A stretch of DNA of 64,000 nt, taken from the NCBI GenBank assembly GCA_030525785.1, contig JAUNEA010000002.1, forward strand, positions 124,001 through 188,000, in the 5' to 3' direction. A program made the translations under genes and the position numbers. Every line of letters begins with the position of its first letter. Within the stretch, counting starts at the first letter, position 1. Below, piece after piece: positions 49,428 to 58,645 of the stretch. Source of the stretch: Cardiobacteriaceae bacterium. Its GTDB lineage: Bacteria; Pseudomonadota; Gammaproteobacteria; Cardiobacteriales; Cardiobacteriaceae. The notes beneath the pieces were generated by a model, which was given only the letters and a program-made list of their open reading frames with translations, searched no databases and was not told the DNA's origin.

Positions 49428-49895
49428 TCAATCTAACTTACCGTTGTGATAAATCATGGGGGCATTGTCAGCGTCATGAATGGTATGTAAAACACGCGCT
49501 ACAAAAATATCATGGTCTCCACCTTGCCATTGCTCCTCAATTCGCACCGTAAGATGAGCATGTGCGCCTTGTAGATAAGGGACATGGGAAGGATTGTTCT
49601 CATCAATTAGCTGTTCCAATCCTTCACGATTTGCGCCCGCAAATTGGTAGACCAAAGCGCTTTGACCTTGCGCCATGATGTTGATAGCGAGCTCTTTGCC
49701 ACATTTCAGCTGTGGGAAGACGAAAGCGCTTTGATTGATGCAAAACAACACCAATGGTGGTTCCAGTGAAAGTGCTGAGAAGGCGCTGACAGTGATGCCT
49801 TGAATGTTGTGGTTTTCATCGCGCCAACTTAAGACTGTTACCCCAGAGGCAAAGCGCTTTAGGGTATTTTTGTAATCGGTGGCATTAATGCTCAT
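49428..49895 (-). CDS. Flavin reductase-domain protein
   Basis: A 155-residue FMN-binding split-barrel protein: [19 protein letters not shown], the flavin-contact motif [18 protein letters not shown], and [18 protein letters not shown]. The family includes HpaC-type reductases that supply FADH2 or FMNH2 to monooxygenases. No partner oxygenase is nearby. The ATG overlaps the livF stop (ATGA), so it is co-translated with the branched-chain amino acid transporter, an unusual neighbour. Electron acceptor is unknown. Three palindrome copies lie in the gene. Confidence 0.85.
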   Translation of the reverse strand: MSINATDYKNTLKRFASGVTVLSWRDENHNIQGITVSAFSALSLEPPLVLFCINQSAFVFPQLKCGKELAINIMAQGQSALVYQFAGANREGLEQLIDENNPSHVPYLQGAHAHLTVRIEEQWQGGDHDIFVARVLHTIHDADNAPMIYHNGKLD

Positions 49896-50599
49896 GCGTG
49901 TCCTCCCAAATAGGCCTCTTTGATTTTATCGCTGGCAAGAAGATTTTGCCCTGTATCACTGTGGGTGATTTGCCCTAATTCCAGAATGTAGCCACGGTCA
50001 GCAATCTGAAGCGCTTTGTGGGCATTTTGCTCAACTAAGAAGATGGTAATGCCTTCTTTGCGAATATCTTGAATGATGCTGAAAATTTGGTTGATGATGA
50101 TAGGAGCCAAGCCCAATGATGGCTCATCAAGCAACAAAACTTTAGGCTGCATCATCAATCCTCGACCAATAGCCAGCATTTGTTGCTCACCACCTGAGAG
50201 TGTGCCTGCTCGTTGATGGCGACGCTCTTTTAAGCGTGGGAAAAGTGTATAAGCATGCTCCAAGCCTTGTTCAATGATATTTTGTGGCTGATGAAAACCG
50301 CCCAATTCCAAATTCTCTTCAACACTCAAGCTCGGGAAAATTCTTCGTCCTTCGGGAACCAATGCAATCCCTAATTGCATGATTTCATGCGTTGGCATGC
50401 GTGTAATATCTTGTCCTAGATAAAGGATTTGACCCTTACGGGCAGTAGGGTTACCGCAAATGGTGTTCAGTAGAGTCGATTTTCCTGCACCATTGGCTCC
50501 GATTAACGTGACAATTTCCCCTTGTTCAACGGAAAGCTGAATGCCTTTTAAAGCTTCAATGGGGCCATAAAAAGTATGCACATCATTTAATTGCAACAT
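49892..50599 (-). CDS. livF: Branched-chain amino acid ABC transporter ATPase LivF
   Basis: A 235-residue ABC ATPase. Walker A GANGAGKSTLLNTICG, signature LSGGEQQMLAIGRGLM, Walker B VLLLDEPSLGLAP, and the LivF-specific ISIIQDIRKEGITIFLVEQNA (Q-loop and switch region shown in part). Works with LivG on LivHM. One base separates it from livG. Confidence 0.95.
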   Translation of the reverse strand: MLQLNDVHTFYGPIEALKGIQLSVEQGEIVTLIGANGAGKSTLLNTICGNPTARKGQILYLGQDITRMPTHEIMQLGIALVPEGRRIFPSLSVEENLELGGFHQPQNIIEQGLEHAYTLFPRLKERRHQRAGTLSGGEQQMLAIGRGLMMQPKVLLLDEPSLGLAPIIINQIFSIIQDIRKEGITIFLVEQNAHKALQIADRGYILELGQITHSDTGQNLLASDKIKEAYLGGHA

Positions 50600-50600
50600 A

Positions 50601-51365
50601 TTAGTCTTCCCCTAAATAGGCTTTAATCACATCTGGATTATTTTGGATTTCAACAGGAGTTCCATAAGCTAAGGGTCGCCCGTATTCCATCACCATAATA
50701 TGTTCAGAAATGCGCATAATGAGGCTCATATCGTGTTCAATCAACAAAACACTTAATTGGAATTCATCACGCAGATATTCGATGAGCTTAACCAATGCGG
50801 CGGTTTCTTGAGGGTTAAGCCCTGCAGCAGGCTCATCTAAAATCAAAACCTTAGGCTGAGTCATCATGCAACGAGCAATTTCCAAATAACGCTGTTGTCC
50901 ATAAGCAAGACTTCCTGCTTCATGATTGGCAAAAGCGCTTAGTCCAAAAATCTCTAAATAACGCTTGGCTTGATTCAATGCCATTTGCTCACTTTCTCGA
51001 TAGCTTTTAGTTTTAAAAATGCCTGAAAAATAGCCACGATTAAGCGCATTGTGTTTTGCCACTAAAAGATTTTCCAAAACAGTCATTTCTTTGAATAAAC
51101 GAATATTTTGAAACGTACGTGTTAAGCCTTTTTGCGCAATTTCAAAGCTGGATTTTCCTGTAATGACTTCACCAGCTAATTTGATTGTCCCTGCGGTAGG
51201 GCGATAAAACCCACTGATACAATTGAATACGGTAGTTTTTCCAGCGCCATTGGGGCCAATAATGGCAGCAATTTGTTGTTGATGTAAGGTGAAATTGACT
51301 TGGTCAACTGCCACCAATCCTCCAAATTGCATGCGTAATTGTTCAATTTCTAAAATAACACTCAT
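50601..51365 (-). CDS. livG: Branched-chain amino acid ABC transporter ATPase LivG
   Basis: A 254-residue ABC ATPase. Walker A GPNGAGKTTVFNCISG followed by the LivG-type FYRPTAGTI, GLTRTFQNIRLFKEMTVLENLL, signature LAYGQQRYLEIARCMM and Walker B VLILDEPAAGLNPQET. It overlaps livM by 4 bp. Confidence 0.96.
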   Translation of the reverse strand: MSVILEIEQLRMQFGGLVAVDQVNFTLHQQQIAAIIGPNGAGKTTVFNCISGFYRPTAGTIKLAGEVITGKSSFEIAQKGLTRTFQNIRLFKEMTVLENLLVAKHNALNRGYFSGIFKTKSYRESEQMALNQAKRYLEIFGLSAFANHEAGSLAYGQQRYLEIARCMMTQPKVLILDEPAAGLNPQETAALVKLIEYLRDEFQLSVLLIEHDMSLIMRISEHIMVMEYGRPLAYGTPVEIQNNPDVIKAYLGED

Positions 51366-52591
51366 GAATTAAGCTCCAATTTAGGACGCTGGGCAGGAAC
51401 CAAACCTTGTGGTCGCCAAATCATCATTAAAACCATCACTGCACCAAATATCAGCATACGATACTCTGAAAAGTTACGTGCTAATTCGGGCAAAACGGTA
51501 ATCGCAATAGCTGCCAAGATAACGCCTAATTGCGAACCCATGCCTCCAAGAACCACAATGGCTAAAATAATCGCACTTTCCAAAAAGGTAAAGGATTCTG
51601 GGCTAATAGAGCCTTGTTTGGCGGCAAAGAATGCTCCTGCAATACCTGCAAATAAAGAACCAATAGCAAAAGCGGATAGCTTAGCAACGGTTGGATTGAT
51701 GCCTAAAGAGCGACAGGCAATCTCATCTTCTCGAATTGCCTCCCATGCACGACCAATAGGCATACGTTGTAAACGATGAATAATCCAGACAGCTAAAATG
51801 CAGAAAAGCAGAATAATGCAGTAGAGGAAAATCATGCGATGCTGACTATTAAAAGCATAACCTGCCCATTCATGGAACGGTGTGTAACCTTCTGGAGCGC
51901 GTTTAGTGAAAACCAAATGGAATAAAGTTGGTGCTGGAATATCATGAATGCCATTAGGCCCTTTGGTAAATTGGTCTAAATTGTTTAACAATAAACGAAT
52001 GATTTCGCCAAAGCCTAAGGTGACAATAGCTAAATAATCACCTCGTAAACGCAAAATGGGAAAACCCAATAAAATACCGAATAAGGCTGCTATGATGCCT
52101 GATAGCGGAAGCAGGGTCCAAAAGCCATAGCCATATTGTTGTAAAATAGCGTAAGTATAAGCACCAATAGCATAGAATCCGACATAGCCTAAATTTAATA
52201 AGCCAGCAAAGCCCACCACAATATTTAAACCCAAGCCGAGTAAAACATAAACCAAAGCCAGTGTTGCAATATCTAAAGTGCCACGCGATGCCCAAAATGG
52301 CAAACTGATGCCAATCAGTATCAAAACTCCCAAACTTAAGTTGTGGTAATGACGATGGTGAGACGATTTCTTAGGAGAGCTTTGCCGAATCGTGCGGAAC
52401 CAAGCGCTTTGTTGGATTATCAGATACAAACCATGCAAAACAAAAGCCGCTAATCCTGTATAAAAGCTATGAAGCCATTGAGGTTTTAAGGATAATCCCA
52501 AAGCGCTTTGGTGAATATCAACCCCTAAAACGGGAATAGAGATGAAGAAGGTTAAGAGTGCGCTCCACAAAGCGTTTTTCAATAAAGACAT
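51362..52591 (-). CDS. livM: Branched-chain amino acid ABC transporter permease LivM
   Basis: A 409-residue permease with about ten membrane segments; the N-terminal roughly 100 residues are an extension as in E. coli LivM. Conserved stretches: GLGLNIVVGFAGLLNLGYVG, RLRGDYLAIVTLGFGEIIRL, GRAWEAIREDEIACRSLGI (EAA-like coupling loop) and SFTFLESAIILAIVVLGGMG. It shares one base with livH and overlaps livG by 4 bp. The unusual N-terminal part carries two of its palindrome copies (near 52405 and 52501). Confidence 0.95.
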   Translation of the reverse strand: MSLLKNALWSALLTFFISIPVLGVDIHQSALGLSLKPQWLHSFYTGLAAFVLHGLYLIIQQSAWFRTIRQSSPKKSSHHRHYHNLSLGVLILIGISLPFWASRGTLDIATLALVYVLLGLGLNIVVGFAGLLNLGYVGFYAIGAYTYAILQQYGYGFWTLLPLSGIIAALFGILLGFPILRLRGDYLAIVTLGFGEIIRLLLNNLDQFTKGPNGIHDIPAPTLFHLVFTKRAPEGYTPFHEWAGYAFNSQHRMIFLYCIILLFCILAVWIIHRLQRMPIGRAWEAIREDEIACRSLGINPTVAKLSAFAIGSLFAGIAGAFFAAKQGSISPESFTFLESAIILAIVVLGGMGSQLGVILAAIAITVLPELARNFSEYRMLIFGAVMVLMMIWRPQGLVPAQRPKLELNS

Positions 52592-53505
52592 TAGACTTTC
52601 TCCACAGCAGGCTTACCTAAAATACCACTTGGGCGGACCAGCAAAATCAAAATCAGCAAAGAAAAAGAAATAACATCTTTGTATTCGCTGGCAAAATAAG
52701 CCCCAGCAAAGTTTTCACTCAATCCCAATAAAAATCCACCCAGCATTGCGCCTGGAATAGAGCCAATGCCACCTAAAACAGCAGCAGTGAAAGCTTTCAT
52801 GCCTGCCATGAAGCCAATGTTGGGGTGAACAGTACCGTAATACAAAGCAATCAAAACACCAGCAACAGCTGCCAACGATGCGCCAATCATAAAAGTGAAG
52901 GAAATGATTTTATTGGTATCAATGCCTAATAATTGAGCCATGCCCAAATCTTCCGCACATGCTCGACAAGCTTTGCCTGTGCGAGAATGTTTGATGAATA
53001 AATGAAGAGCAATCATCGAGGCGAGAGTCACCACAAAAATAATGATTTGTAAGGCAGAGAGCGTAAAGGCATAAGGTGTTTGGCTAAAGAAGTCCCAGCG
53101 TGTGCTAATGACAGGTTGTAAGGAAATATTCTTAGCGCTTTGACCAATGGCAACATAGTTTTGTAAAAAGATAGACATGCCAATGGCAGAAATCAAAGGT
53201 ACCAATCTTGGTGAACGGCGCAATGGTTTATAGGCCAATTTTTCTACCAAAAAACCATAACCACTGGTGGTTAAAATGGCGAATAAAAAAACCAAAGCAA
53301 GTAATAGAGGTAAAAAGGTGATGCCAATCGATTGCAAACTAATCACAGCGACAATGCCAGAAAAAGCTCCAAGCATATAAATTTCGCCATGTGCAAAGTT
53401 AATTAAACCAATAATGCCATACACCATCGTGTAGCCAATCGCAATTAAGGCATAAATACTGCCCAGCGTTAGCCCATTGATGATTTGTTGGGTGAGTTCT
53501 TGCAT
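52591..53505 (-). CDS. livH: Branched-chain amino acid ABC transporter permease LivH
   Basis: About 304 residues from ATG 53505, beginning MQELTQQIINGLTLGSIYAL, which aligns with known LivH starts. The open frame runs back to TTG 53556 into the hairpin region and is rejected. Conserved segments are GYTMVYGIIGLINFAHGE, GKACRACAEDLGMAQLLGI (coupling loop) and AFTAAVLGGIGSIPGAMLGG. No clear ribosome site precedes the ATG. It lies after a hairpin that separates it from livK. Confidence 0.94.
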   Translation of the reverse strand: MQELTQQIINGLTLGSIYALIAIGYTMVYGIIGLINFAHGEIYMLGAFSGIVAVISLQSIGITFLPLLLALVFLFAILTTSGYGFLVEKLAYKPLRRSPRLVPLISAIGMSIFLQNYVAIGQSAKNISLQPVISTRWDFFSQTPYAFTLSALQIIIFVVTLASMIALHLFIKHSRTGKACRACAEDLGMAQLLGIDTNKIISFTFMIGASLAAVAGVLIALYYGTVHPNIGFMAGMKAFTAAVLGGIGSIPGAMLGGFLLGLSENFAGAYFASEYKDVISFSLLILILLVRPSGILGKPAVEKV

Positions 53506-53547
53506 AGTGATGATGAGTGAATAGGGCAAGCCCAATGGAATGGAAAA

Positions 53548-53590
53548 GGCGTTCAACCAAAGCGCTTTATGCTTAGGTTGAACGCCGATG
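53548..53590 (-). terminator. Attenuating hairpin between livK and livH
   Basis: GGCGTTCAACC/GGTTGAACGCC 11-bp perfect stem (53576-53586 with 53548-53558) with a 17-nt loop containing AAAGCGCTTT. On the minus strand TTTTCC follows. It lies 12 bp after the livK stop and probably lets most transcripts end there, giving more binding protein than permease. Confidence 0.75.
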
Positions 53591-53598
53591 GAGAGGGA

Positions 53599-54696
53599 TT
53601 ATTTTGATTCTAAGGTACGAGTACCATCAGATTTCAATTTATAAACCACTGATTTAAAGTCTTTCAAATCACCATTCTCTTGGAAAGCAATTTTTCCAAT
53701 AGGCGTTTCAAAGGTGTTTTCACGAATAGTTTGGGCAACAGTTTCTGGGTCATCTGATTTGGCGATATTTGCAGCATCAACCATCACTTTGACAGCTGAA
53801 TAAGCTGGCATCACGAAAGGTCCTGTACCATCTTGTCCTTTAGCAGCGATAGCATCAAGAATACCTTTGTTTTCAGGGAGTTCAGAGAAATTTACAGGAA
53901 CAGTTGCCAACAATCCTTCAGCAGCTTCACCAGCGATGGCAAAAATATCAGGGTTGTCAACGCCATCAGCACCCATGTAAGTTGGTTTGAAGCCTTGATC
54001 AGCGCCTTGACGCATAATTAAGCCCAATTCTGGGTGATAACCACCCCAGTAAACAAAATCAACTTCTTTGCTTTTGAGTTTGGTAATCAGAGCGGAGAAA
54101 TCGGTTTGACCAGCATTGACGCCTTCAAAGATAGCAGGAGTTACACCAGCAGCTTCCAAATCTTTTTTCACGCCTTCTGCCAAACCCTGACCATATTGTT
54201 GTTTGTCGTGCAAAATGGCGATATTTTTAGGTTTTAGAACTTCTAAGGCATGCTTGGCTGAAGCAGGAGCGCTTTGTGCATCAGTGCCGATGGTGCGGAA
54301 GATGGTGGTGTATCCATTTTTGCTTAAATCAGGAGAGGTAGCAGCAGGGCTAATCATCACGATGCCGTTTTCATCGTAAATTTTTGCAGCAGGTAAGGTG
54401 CTACCTGAGCATAAATGCCCAATCACAAATTTGACTCCATCATTAACGATTTGGTTAGCAACGGTTACGGCTTGTTTTGGCTCACAAACATCATCATAGA
54501 TTTTGTATTCCATTTGTTTGCCATTGAAGCCGCCTTGAGCATTGAGCTGTTCAATTGCCATGATAGCACCAACGTTTTGCATGGTGCCATACTGTGTTAC
54601 TGGGCCTGTGGTTGGGCCAGCGAGAGCGATGGTAATTTTATCAGCCGCCAAAGCGCTTTGTGCGAGGAAAGCTAAAGCCATTAGGGTTTTTTTCAT
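53599..54696 (-). CDS. livK: Branched-chain amino acid binding protein LivK/LivJ
   Basis: Periplasmic binding protein, 365 residues. The signal peptide ends FLAQSALA before ADKITIAL; the Ser-Ala-Leu is encoded by a palindrome copy. Type I two-lobe fold with IALAGPTTGPVTQYGTMQNVG, NDGVKFVIGHLCSGSTLPAA and ISPAATSPDL (ligand Ser/Thr residues), and FKPTYMGADGVDNPD. Cys pair in DDVCEP and HLCSGS as in LivJ/K. Leucine, isoleucine or valine is inferred. First gene of the liv operon. Confidence 0.94.
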   Translation of the reverse strand: MKKTLMALAFLAQSALAADKITIALAGPTTGPVTQYGTMQNVGAIMAIEQLNAQGGFNGKQMEYKIYDDVCEPKQAVTVANQIVNDGVKFVIGHLCSGSTLPAAKIYDENGIVMISPAATSPDLSKNGYTTIFRTIGTDAQSAPASAKHALEVLKPKNIAILHDKQQYGQGLAEGVKKDLEAAGVTPAIFEGVNAGQTDFSALITKLKSKEVDFVYWGGYHPELGLIMRQGADQGFKPTYMGADGVDNPDIFAIAGEAAEGLLATVPVNFSELPENKGILDAIAAKGQDGTGPFVMPAYSAVKVMVDAANIAKSDDPETVAQTIRENTFETPIGKIAFQENGDLKDFKSVVYKLKSDGTRTLESK

Positions 54697-54750
54697 ACAA
54701 TAATTCCTTTGCGGTTAATTAGGTTGGATAAAAGATTTGTGAAAATGAAG

Positions 54751-54778
54751 TTTTTAATAAACTTGCTTAGCTTGTCAA
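54751..54778 (-). promoter_or_regulatory. Probable livK promoter
   Basis: On the minus strand a perfect -35 TTGACA (54773-54778) is followed after 16 bp by TAAAAA (54751-54756). The -35 lies in an inverted ACTTG/CAAGT pair (54761-54780) that could bind a repressor. It is 55-80 bp upstream of livK. Confidence 0.6.
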
Positions 54779-54810
54779 GTGATTTGTGAATGGTAAGGAG
54801 GGAAAAGGTA

Positions 54811-55371
54811 ATGGGGCGCTTGGTATTACTCAATAAACCTTATGGGTTTTTGTGTCAATTTAGTGATGAAATGGGGCGGAAAACTTTAAAGGACTTGTTG
54901 CCTTTGCCTGATGTTTACCCAGCAGGGCGGTTGGATTTTGATAGTGAGGGGCTGGTGGTTCTCACTGATGATGGCAAGCTACAAGCTCAAATTAGTCACC
55001 CAAAATTTAAGTTGCCAAAAACTTATTGGGTGCAAGTGGAAGGTGAAATCAGTCAAAGCGCTTTGGATAAGCTTTCACGTGGTGTGATGCTAAAAGATGG
55101 CAAAACTTTACCAGCATTAGCAAAGCGCTTTGTCGGTGAGCCAGAGGTGTGGGCGAGAGAGCCTCCTATTCGTGAACGTAAAACCATTCCTACTTCTTGG
55201 CTTTCGCTCACTATCCTAGAGGGTCGCAATCGACAAGTTCGGCGTATGACAGCAGCAGTGGGTTTCCCAACATTGCGCCTGATTCGAGTCAAGGTTGGAG
55301 ATTGGTCGCTTGATGGATTGGGGTTGGGACAGTATCGTGAAATTTCTAGCTCAAAGCGCTTTGTGCGTTAA
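54811..55371 (+). CDS. rluE: 23S rRNA pseudouridine synthase RluE-type
   Basis: Single-domain pseudouridine synthase of the RsuA/RluB/E/F group, 186 residues from ATG 54811 (AAGGAGGG at ideal spacing; an earlier ATG at 54790 is less likely). Catalytic Asp in [19 protein letters not shown]; others are [26 protein letters not shown] and [22 protein letters not shown] (motif III region, abbreviated). No S4 domain, as in RluE, which modifies U2457. Three palindrome copies, two encoding KRF. Confidence 0.9.
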   Translation: MGRLVLLNKPYGFLCQFSDEMGRKTLKDLLPLPDVYPAGRLDFDSEGLVVLTDDGKLQAQISHPKFKLPKTYWVQVEGEISQSALDKLSRGVMLKDGKTLPALAKRFVGEPEVWAREPPIRERKTIPTSWLSLTILEGRNRQVRRMTAAVGFPTLRLIRVKVGDWSLDGLGLGQYREISSSKRFVR

Positions 55372-55424
55372 ACTGGGGTTAGAAATATGAAACAAAGCTA
55401 GCCTATTATTTTGGAGAACCATTG

Positions 55425-56459
55425 ATGAAACAAGCTATTGAACAGTTGATGCGTGGGCAAAACTTGAGCCCAACCCTAATGCAAGAGGCGATGGAAAAAC
55501 TGATGAGTGGCGCGGTGCATGAGGCGCAGATTGGAGCCTTTTTAACGGCATTATCGATGAAAGGGGAGACAGTAGAGGAAGTTTTGGCGGCGGTGCAAGT
55601 GATGCGTCAGTTGGCAGAGCCAGTTCAGTTGCCTGAAGGCATTTGGGTTGAAACGGTAGGAACAGGTGGCGATGGAGCGCATTTGTTCAATATTTCAACC
55701 GCTAGTGCGTTGTTAGCCGTATCAGCAGGGGCTAAAGTGGCGAAACATGGCAATGTGGGGGCGAGTACGGCAACGGGTAGTGCTGATGTATTGCGTCAGG
55801 CTGGTGTTGAACTGCAGCTTTCCGCACAAGAGGTGGCGCAATGTATGGCAGAAACAGGTTTCGGCTTTATGTTTGCTCAACGTTATCATCAAGCAATGAA
55901 ACATGTGGTGCCGAGCCGCAAAGCGCTTGGTTTTCGAACCATTTTCAATTTGTTAGGTCCTTTGGCAAATCCTGCTCCTGTGAAGCGTTGGGTTTTGGGG
56001 GTTTTTGATGAAAAATGGCTGATGCCTTACGCTGAAGTGGTCAAAGCGCTTGGGGCAGAGCGGGCTTTGGTGGTGCATGCTAAAGATGGCTTAGATGAGA
56101 TTTCTGTGTGCGCAGAAACCGATGTGGTTGAGCTTCTTCCTGATGGCACATTGACACGTTACACACTTAATCCAAGAGATTTTGGCTGGGATTATCAGGA
56201 TAAAAGCGCTTTGGTGGTGCAAAACAGCGCAGAAAGCTTGGCGATGATAGAGTGGCTTTTCAAAGATGCCAAACACGCGCCAGCGATTGCGGTAGATATG
56301 TTGGCAATCAACACGGCGGCGGTGCTGCGTATGGCGGACTTGGTAGAGACTTGGGAACAGGGCATTGAACGAGCCAAATTGATGATGCGTGGTGGTCGTG
56401 CTTGGCAAGTGCTACAAAAAGTGGCTTCGGTTAGTCAGCAAGTGAAGGGGGAGAGATGA
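55425..56459 (+). CDS. trpD: Anthranilate phosphoribosyltransferase
   Basis: Second step of tryptophan synthesis, joining anthranilate to PRPP. About 344 residues. PRPP loop VETVGTGGDGAHLFNIST, KHGNVGASTATGSADVL, and magnesium-site DGLDEISVCAETDV. ATG 55425 has GGAG 8 nt upstream. Overlaps trpC by 4 bp. trpEG and trpBA are not in the window, so the pathway is split. Confidence 0.96.
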   Translation: MKQAIEQLMRGQNLSPTLMQEAMEKLMSGAVHEAQIGAFLTALSMKGETVEEVLAAVQVMRQLAEPVQLPEGIWVETVGTGGDGAHLFNISTASALLAVSAGAKVAKHGNVGASTATGSADVLRQAGVELQLSAQEVAQCMAETGFGFMFAQRYHQAMKHVVPSRKALGFRTIFNLLGPLANPAPVKRWVLGVFDEKWLMPYAEVVKALGAERALVVHAKDGLDEISVCAETDVVELLPDGTLTRYTLNPRDFGWDYQDKSALVVQNSAESLAMIEWLFKDAKHAPAIAVDMLAINTAAVLRMADLVETWEQGIERAKLMMRGGRAWQVLQKVASVSQQVKGER

Positions 56460-57253
56460 GTGATATTTTGAGTAAGATTGTGGCAACCAAACGAGAAGAG
56501 GTTGCAGCACAACAAAAAGCGCTTTCTTTTGAGGCTTTGGTTGATGAGGCAAAGCGCTTTGGGGAACAACAAAAAACGCGTGGCTTTATGGCTGCCTTGC
56601 AAGCCAAAATAGAGGCAAGACAAACAGCTATCATTGCGGAGGTTAAAAAGGCATCGCCAAGCAAAGGTGTGATTCGGGCGGATTTTGATGCAGTTGCGAT
56701 TGCAAAAGCTTATGAACAGGCAGGGGCAACGTGTCTCTCTGTGCTGACAGATGAGCTGTATTTTCAAGGCAAGCCTGAGTATTTGCAGATGATTCGAGAG
56801 CAAAGCGCTTTGCCATTGCTGCGAAAAGATTTTGTGATAGACCCTTATCAAATTGTACAATCACGACTTTGGGGTGCAGATGCCATTTTGTTGATTGTCG
56901 CCATTTTGAATGATGACGAGCTGCTTTCGTACACCGAATTGGCGCAACAATGGGGGCTTGATGTGTTGGTTGAAGTGCATGATGAAGAAGAATGCGAACG
57001 TGCTTTGAAATTGCCTGTTTCTGTGATTGGGGTAAACAATCGCAATTTACGCAATTTCTCTATTTCGTTGGAGACTTCCATTCGTCTCAAGCAACAAATG
57101 CCCGAAGGGTATCAAGTGATTTGTGAAAGTGGGATTGAGCGCTATGAAGATGTTCTAACCATGCAACAAGCAGGGATTTATGGCTTTTTGGTTGGTAGCT
57201 CTTTGATGGCATCACCTGATGTAGGCAAAGCGCTTCGCCAGCTGATGGGTTAG
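56456..57253 (+). CDS. trpC: Indole-3-glycerol phosphate synthase
   Basis: Fourth step of tryptophan synthesis. 265 residues, TrpC only, not fused to TrpF as in E. coli. Catalytic Lys in IIAEVKKASPSKGVIRADFD, plus LLRKDFVIDPYQI, VIGVNNRNLRNF and CESGIERYEDV. The N-terminus includes two palindrome-encoded segments (QKALSF and AKRFGE) within 20 residues. Coupled to trpD by ATGA. Confidence 0.96.
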   Translation: MSDILSKIVATKREEVAAQQKALSFEALVDEAKRFGEQQKTRGFMAALQAKIEARQTAIIAEVKKASPSKGVIRADFDAVAIAKAYEQAGATCLSVLTDELYFQGKPEYLQMIREQSALPLLRKDFVIDPYQIVQSRLWGADAILLIVAILNDDELLSYTELAQQWGLDVLVEVHDEEECERALKLPVSVIGVNNRNLRNFSISLETSIRLKQQMPEGYQVICESGIERYEDVLTMQQAGIYGFLVGSSLMASPDVGKALRQLMG

Positions 57254-57288
57254 TTTTACCGTTTTAAGGTTTAAAGGAAGAAAAGATG

Positions 57289-57918
57289 ATGAGTCAGGTT
57301 TTTGAAATCAAACACCCTTTGCTCCAGCATAAATTGACGGAGTTGCGTAAAAAAGAAACGCCTACAATGGTTTTCCGAGCTTTAACCGCAGAAATTGGCG
57401 TGATGCTGGGTTATGAGGCCACGCGAGATTTAGAACTGGAATCTATCACCATTGAAACTCCTGTAGAGCAAACTCAAGCCCCTCAGTTAAAGGGTAAAAA
57501 ACAATGTATCGTGAGTATTTTGCGAGCAGGCAATGGCTTATTAGATGGCGTGTTGCGTTTGTTGCCAGCAGCGAAAGTTGGGCATATTGGTATGGAGCGT
57601 AATGAGGAAACTCATCGACCCTATGCGTATTACTGCAAATTGCCAAAGCGCTTAGAGGAGCGTGTGGTATTGGTGGTTGATCCTATGTTGGCAACGGGGT
57701 TTTCTGCTATTGAAAGTATTAATAAAATCAAAGAGCTTGGCGCTAAAGACATTCGCTTTATTTGTATGTTATCTGCGCCTGAAGGCATCAAAGCGCTTCG
57801 TGAGGCTCACCCTGATGTGCCAATCTATACGGGCTCTATTGACCGAGAGCTTAACCAAAATGCTTATATTTGTCCTGGTTTAGGTGATGCAGGGGATCGT
57901 TTGTATGGCACACTGTAA
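57289..57918 (+). CDS. upp: Uracil phosphoribosyltransferase
   Basis: Salvages uracil to UMP with PRPP. 209 residues. PRPP-binding motif VVLVVDPMLATGFSAIESI and the C-terminal uracil site YICPGLGDAGDRLYGT. Tandem ATG codons at 57286 and 57289; the second matches known starts (MSQVFEIKHP). It overlaps the next gene by 14 bp. Confidence 0.97.
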   Translation: MSQVFEIKHPLLQHKLTELRKKETPTMVFRALTAEIGVMLGYEATRDLELESITIETPVEQTQAPQLKGKKQCIVSILRAGNGLLDGVLRLLPAAKVGHIGMERNEETHRPYAYYCKLPKRLEERVVLVVDPMLATGFSAIESINKIKELGAKDIRFICMLSAPEGIKALREAHPDVPIYTGSIDRELNQNAYICPGLGDAGDRLYGTL

Positions 57919-58633
57919 CGTGTTCCGCCATCGATTCTTACCCTCGTTCAAAGCGCTTTGTATGCTGGCACTTCTGTGCGGTTTGCCGGCATGGGGGTTA
58001 GAGAATTATCGCGCGGTGTATGAGGTAGAGATTCGCGGTATTCGTGCTGGTGAAATGACGCTTGATAGTATCACTACTGCTAAAACCTATCGCCTCGATG
58101 CGCGTACCGAGCCATCAAGAGCAGCCAAGATGCTGGGTTATGGTGCGATTCGTGAGCATGTTCATGGGCGCTTACAGGGTGGGCAGATTTTGCCAGAACG
58201 TTATGAGCGTGAGATGATAGGCGATGAGGATTATTATCTGAACTATCAGTATGATGCAAAGGGGAAACAGGTTCAGGTTCAGAAAGGAAAAAGCGCTTTG
58301 ACGCTGGATTATGTAGACGGCAAACAGGCACTTGATATTCTTTCTCTGATCACACAAGCTTTACTTGATGAAGAACAAGGAAAAATGTCGAATGTTTATC
58401 ATCTGTTGAGTGAGGATAAACTACGAACCTACCAAGTTCGTCAGCTGAAAGACGAACAATGGAAAGAAAAAAACGGCAAGGTTTTGGATATTAAGGTGTA
58501 TGAACAAACCAACGGCGGACGTAAAACCTTAGTTTATTTGGCACAAAACCCCTTGCGTCTTGCAAAATTACAACAACTGCGTGACAATGAACCCCGTTTT
58601 AGCTTGAAGCTCCTTGACCACCAAATTCGCTAA
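57905..58633 (+). CDS. Exported DUF3108-like protein
   Basis: A 242-residue protein from ATG 57905, which has AGGGGA 8 nt upstream and lies inside the end of upp. An N-terminal signal-like segment (LCMLALLCGLPAWG) is followed by alternating strands: YRAVYEVEIRGIRAGEMTL, then GYGAIREHVHGRL, ILPERYER and YQYDAKGKQVQVQKGKSA, the pattern of DUF3108 periplasmic proteins. A palindrome copy encodes FKAL in the signal peptide. Function unknown; a lipid- or glycan-binding beta barrel is possible but not shown. Confidence 0.7.
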   Translation: MAHCNVFRHRFLPSFKALCMLALLCGLPAWGLENYRAVYEVEIRGIRAGEMTLDSITTAKTYRLDARTEPSRAAKMLGYGAIREHVHGRLQGGQILPERYEREMIGDEDYYLNYQYDAKGKQVQVQKGKSALTLDYVDGKQALDILSLITQALLDEEQGKMSNVYHLLSEDKLRTYQVRQLKDEQWKEKNGKVLDIKVYEQTNGGRKTLVYLAQNPLRLAKLQQLRDNEPRFSLKLLDHQIR

Positions 58634-58645
58634 TTTTTTGAATCT

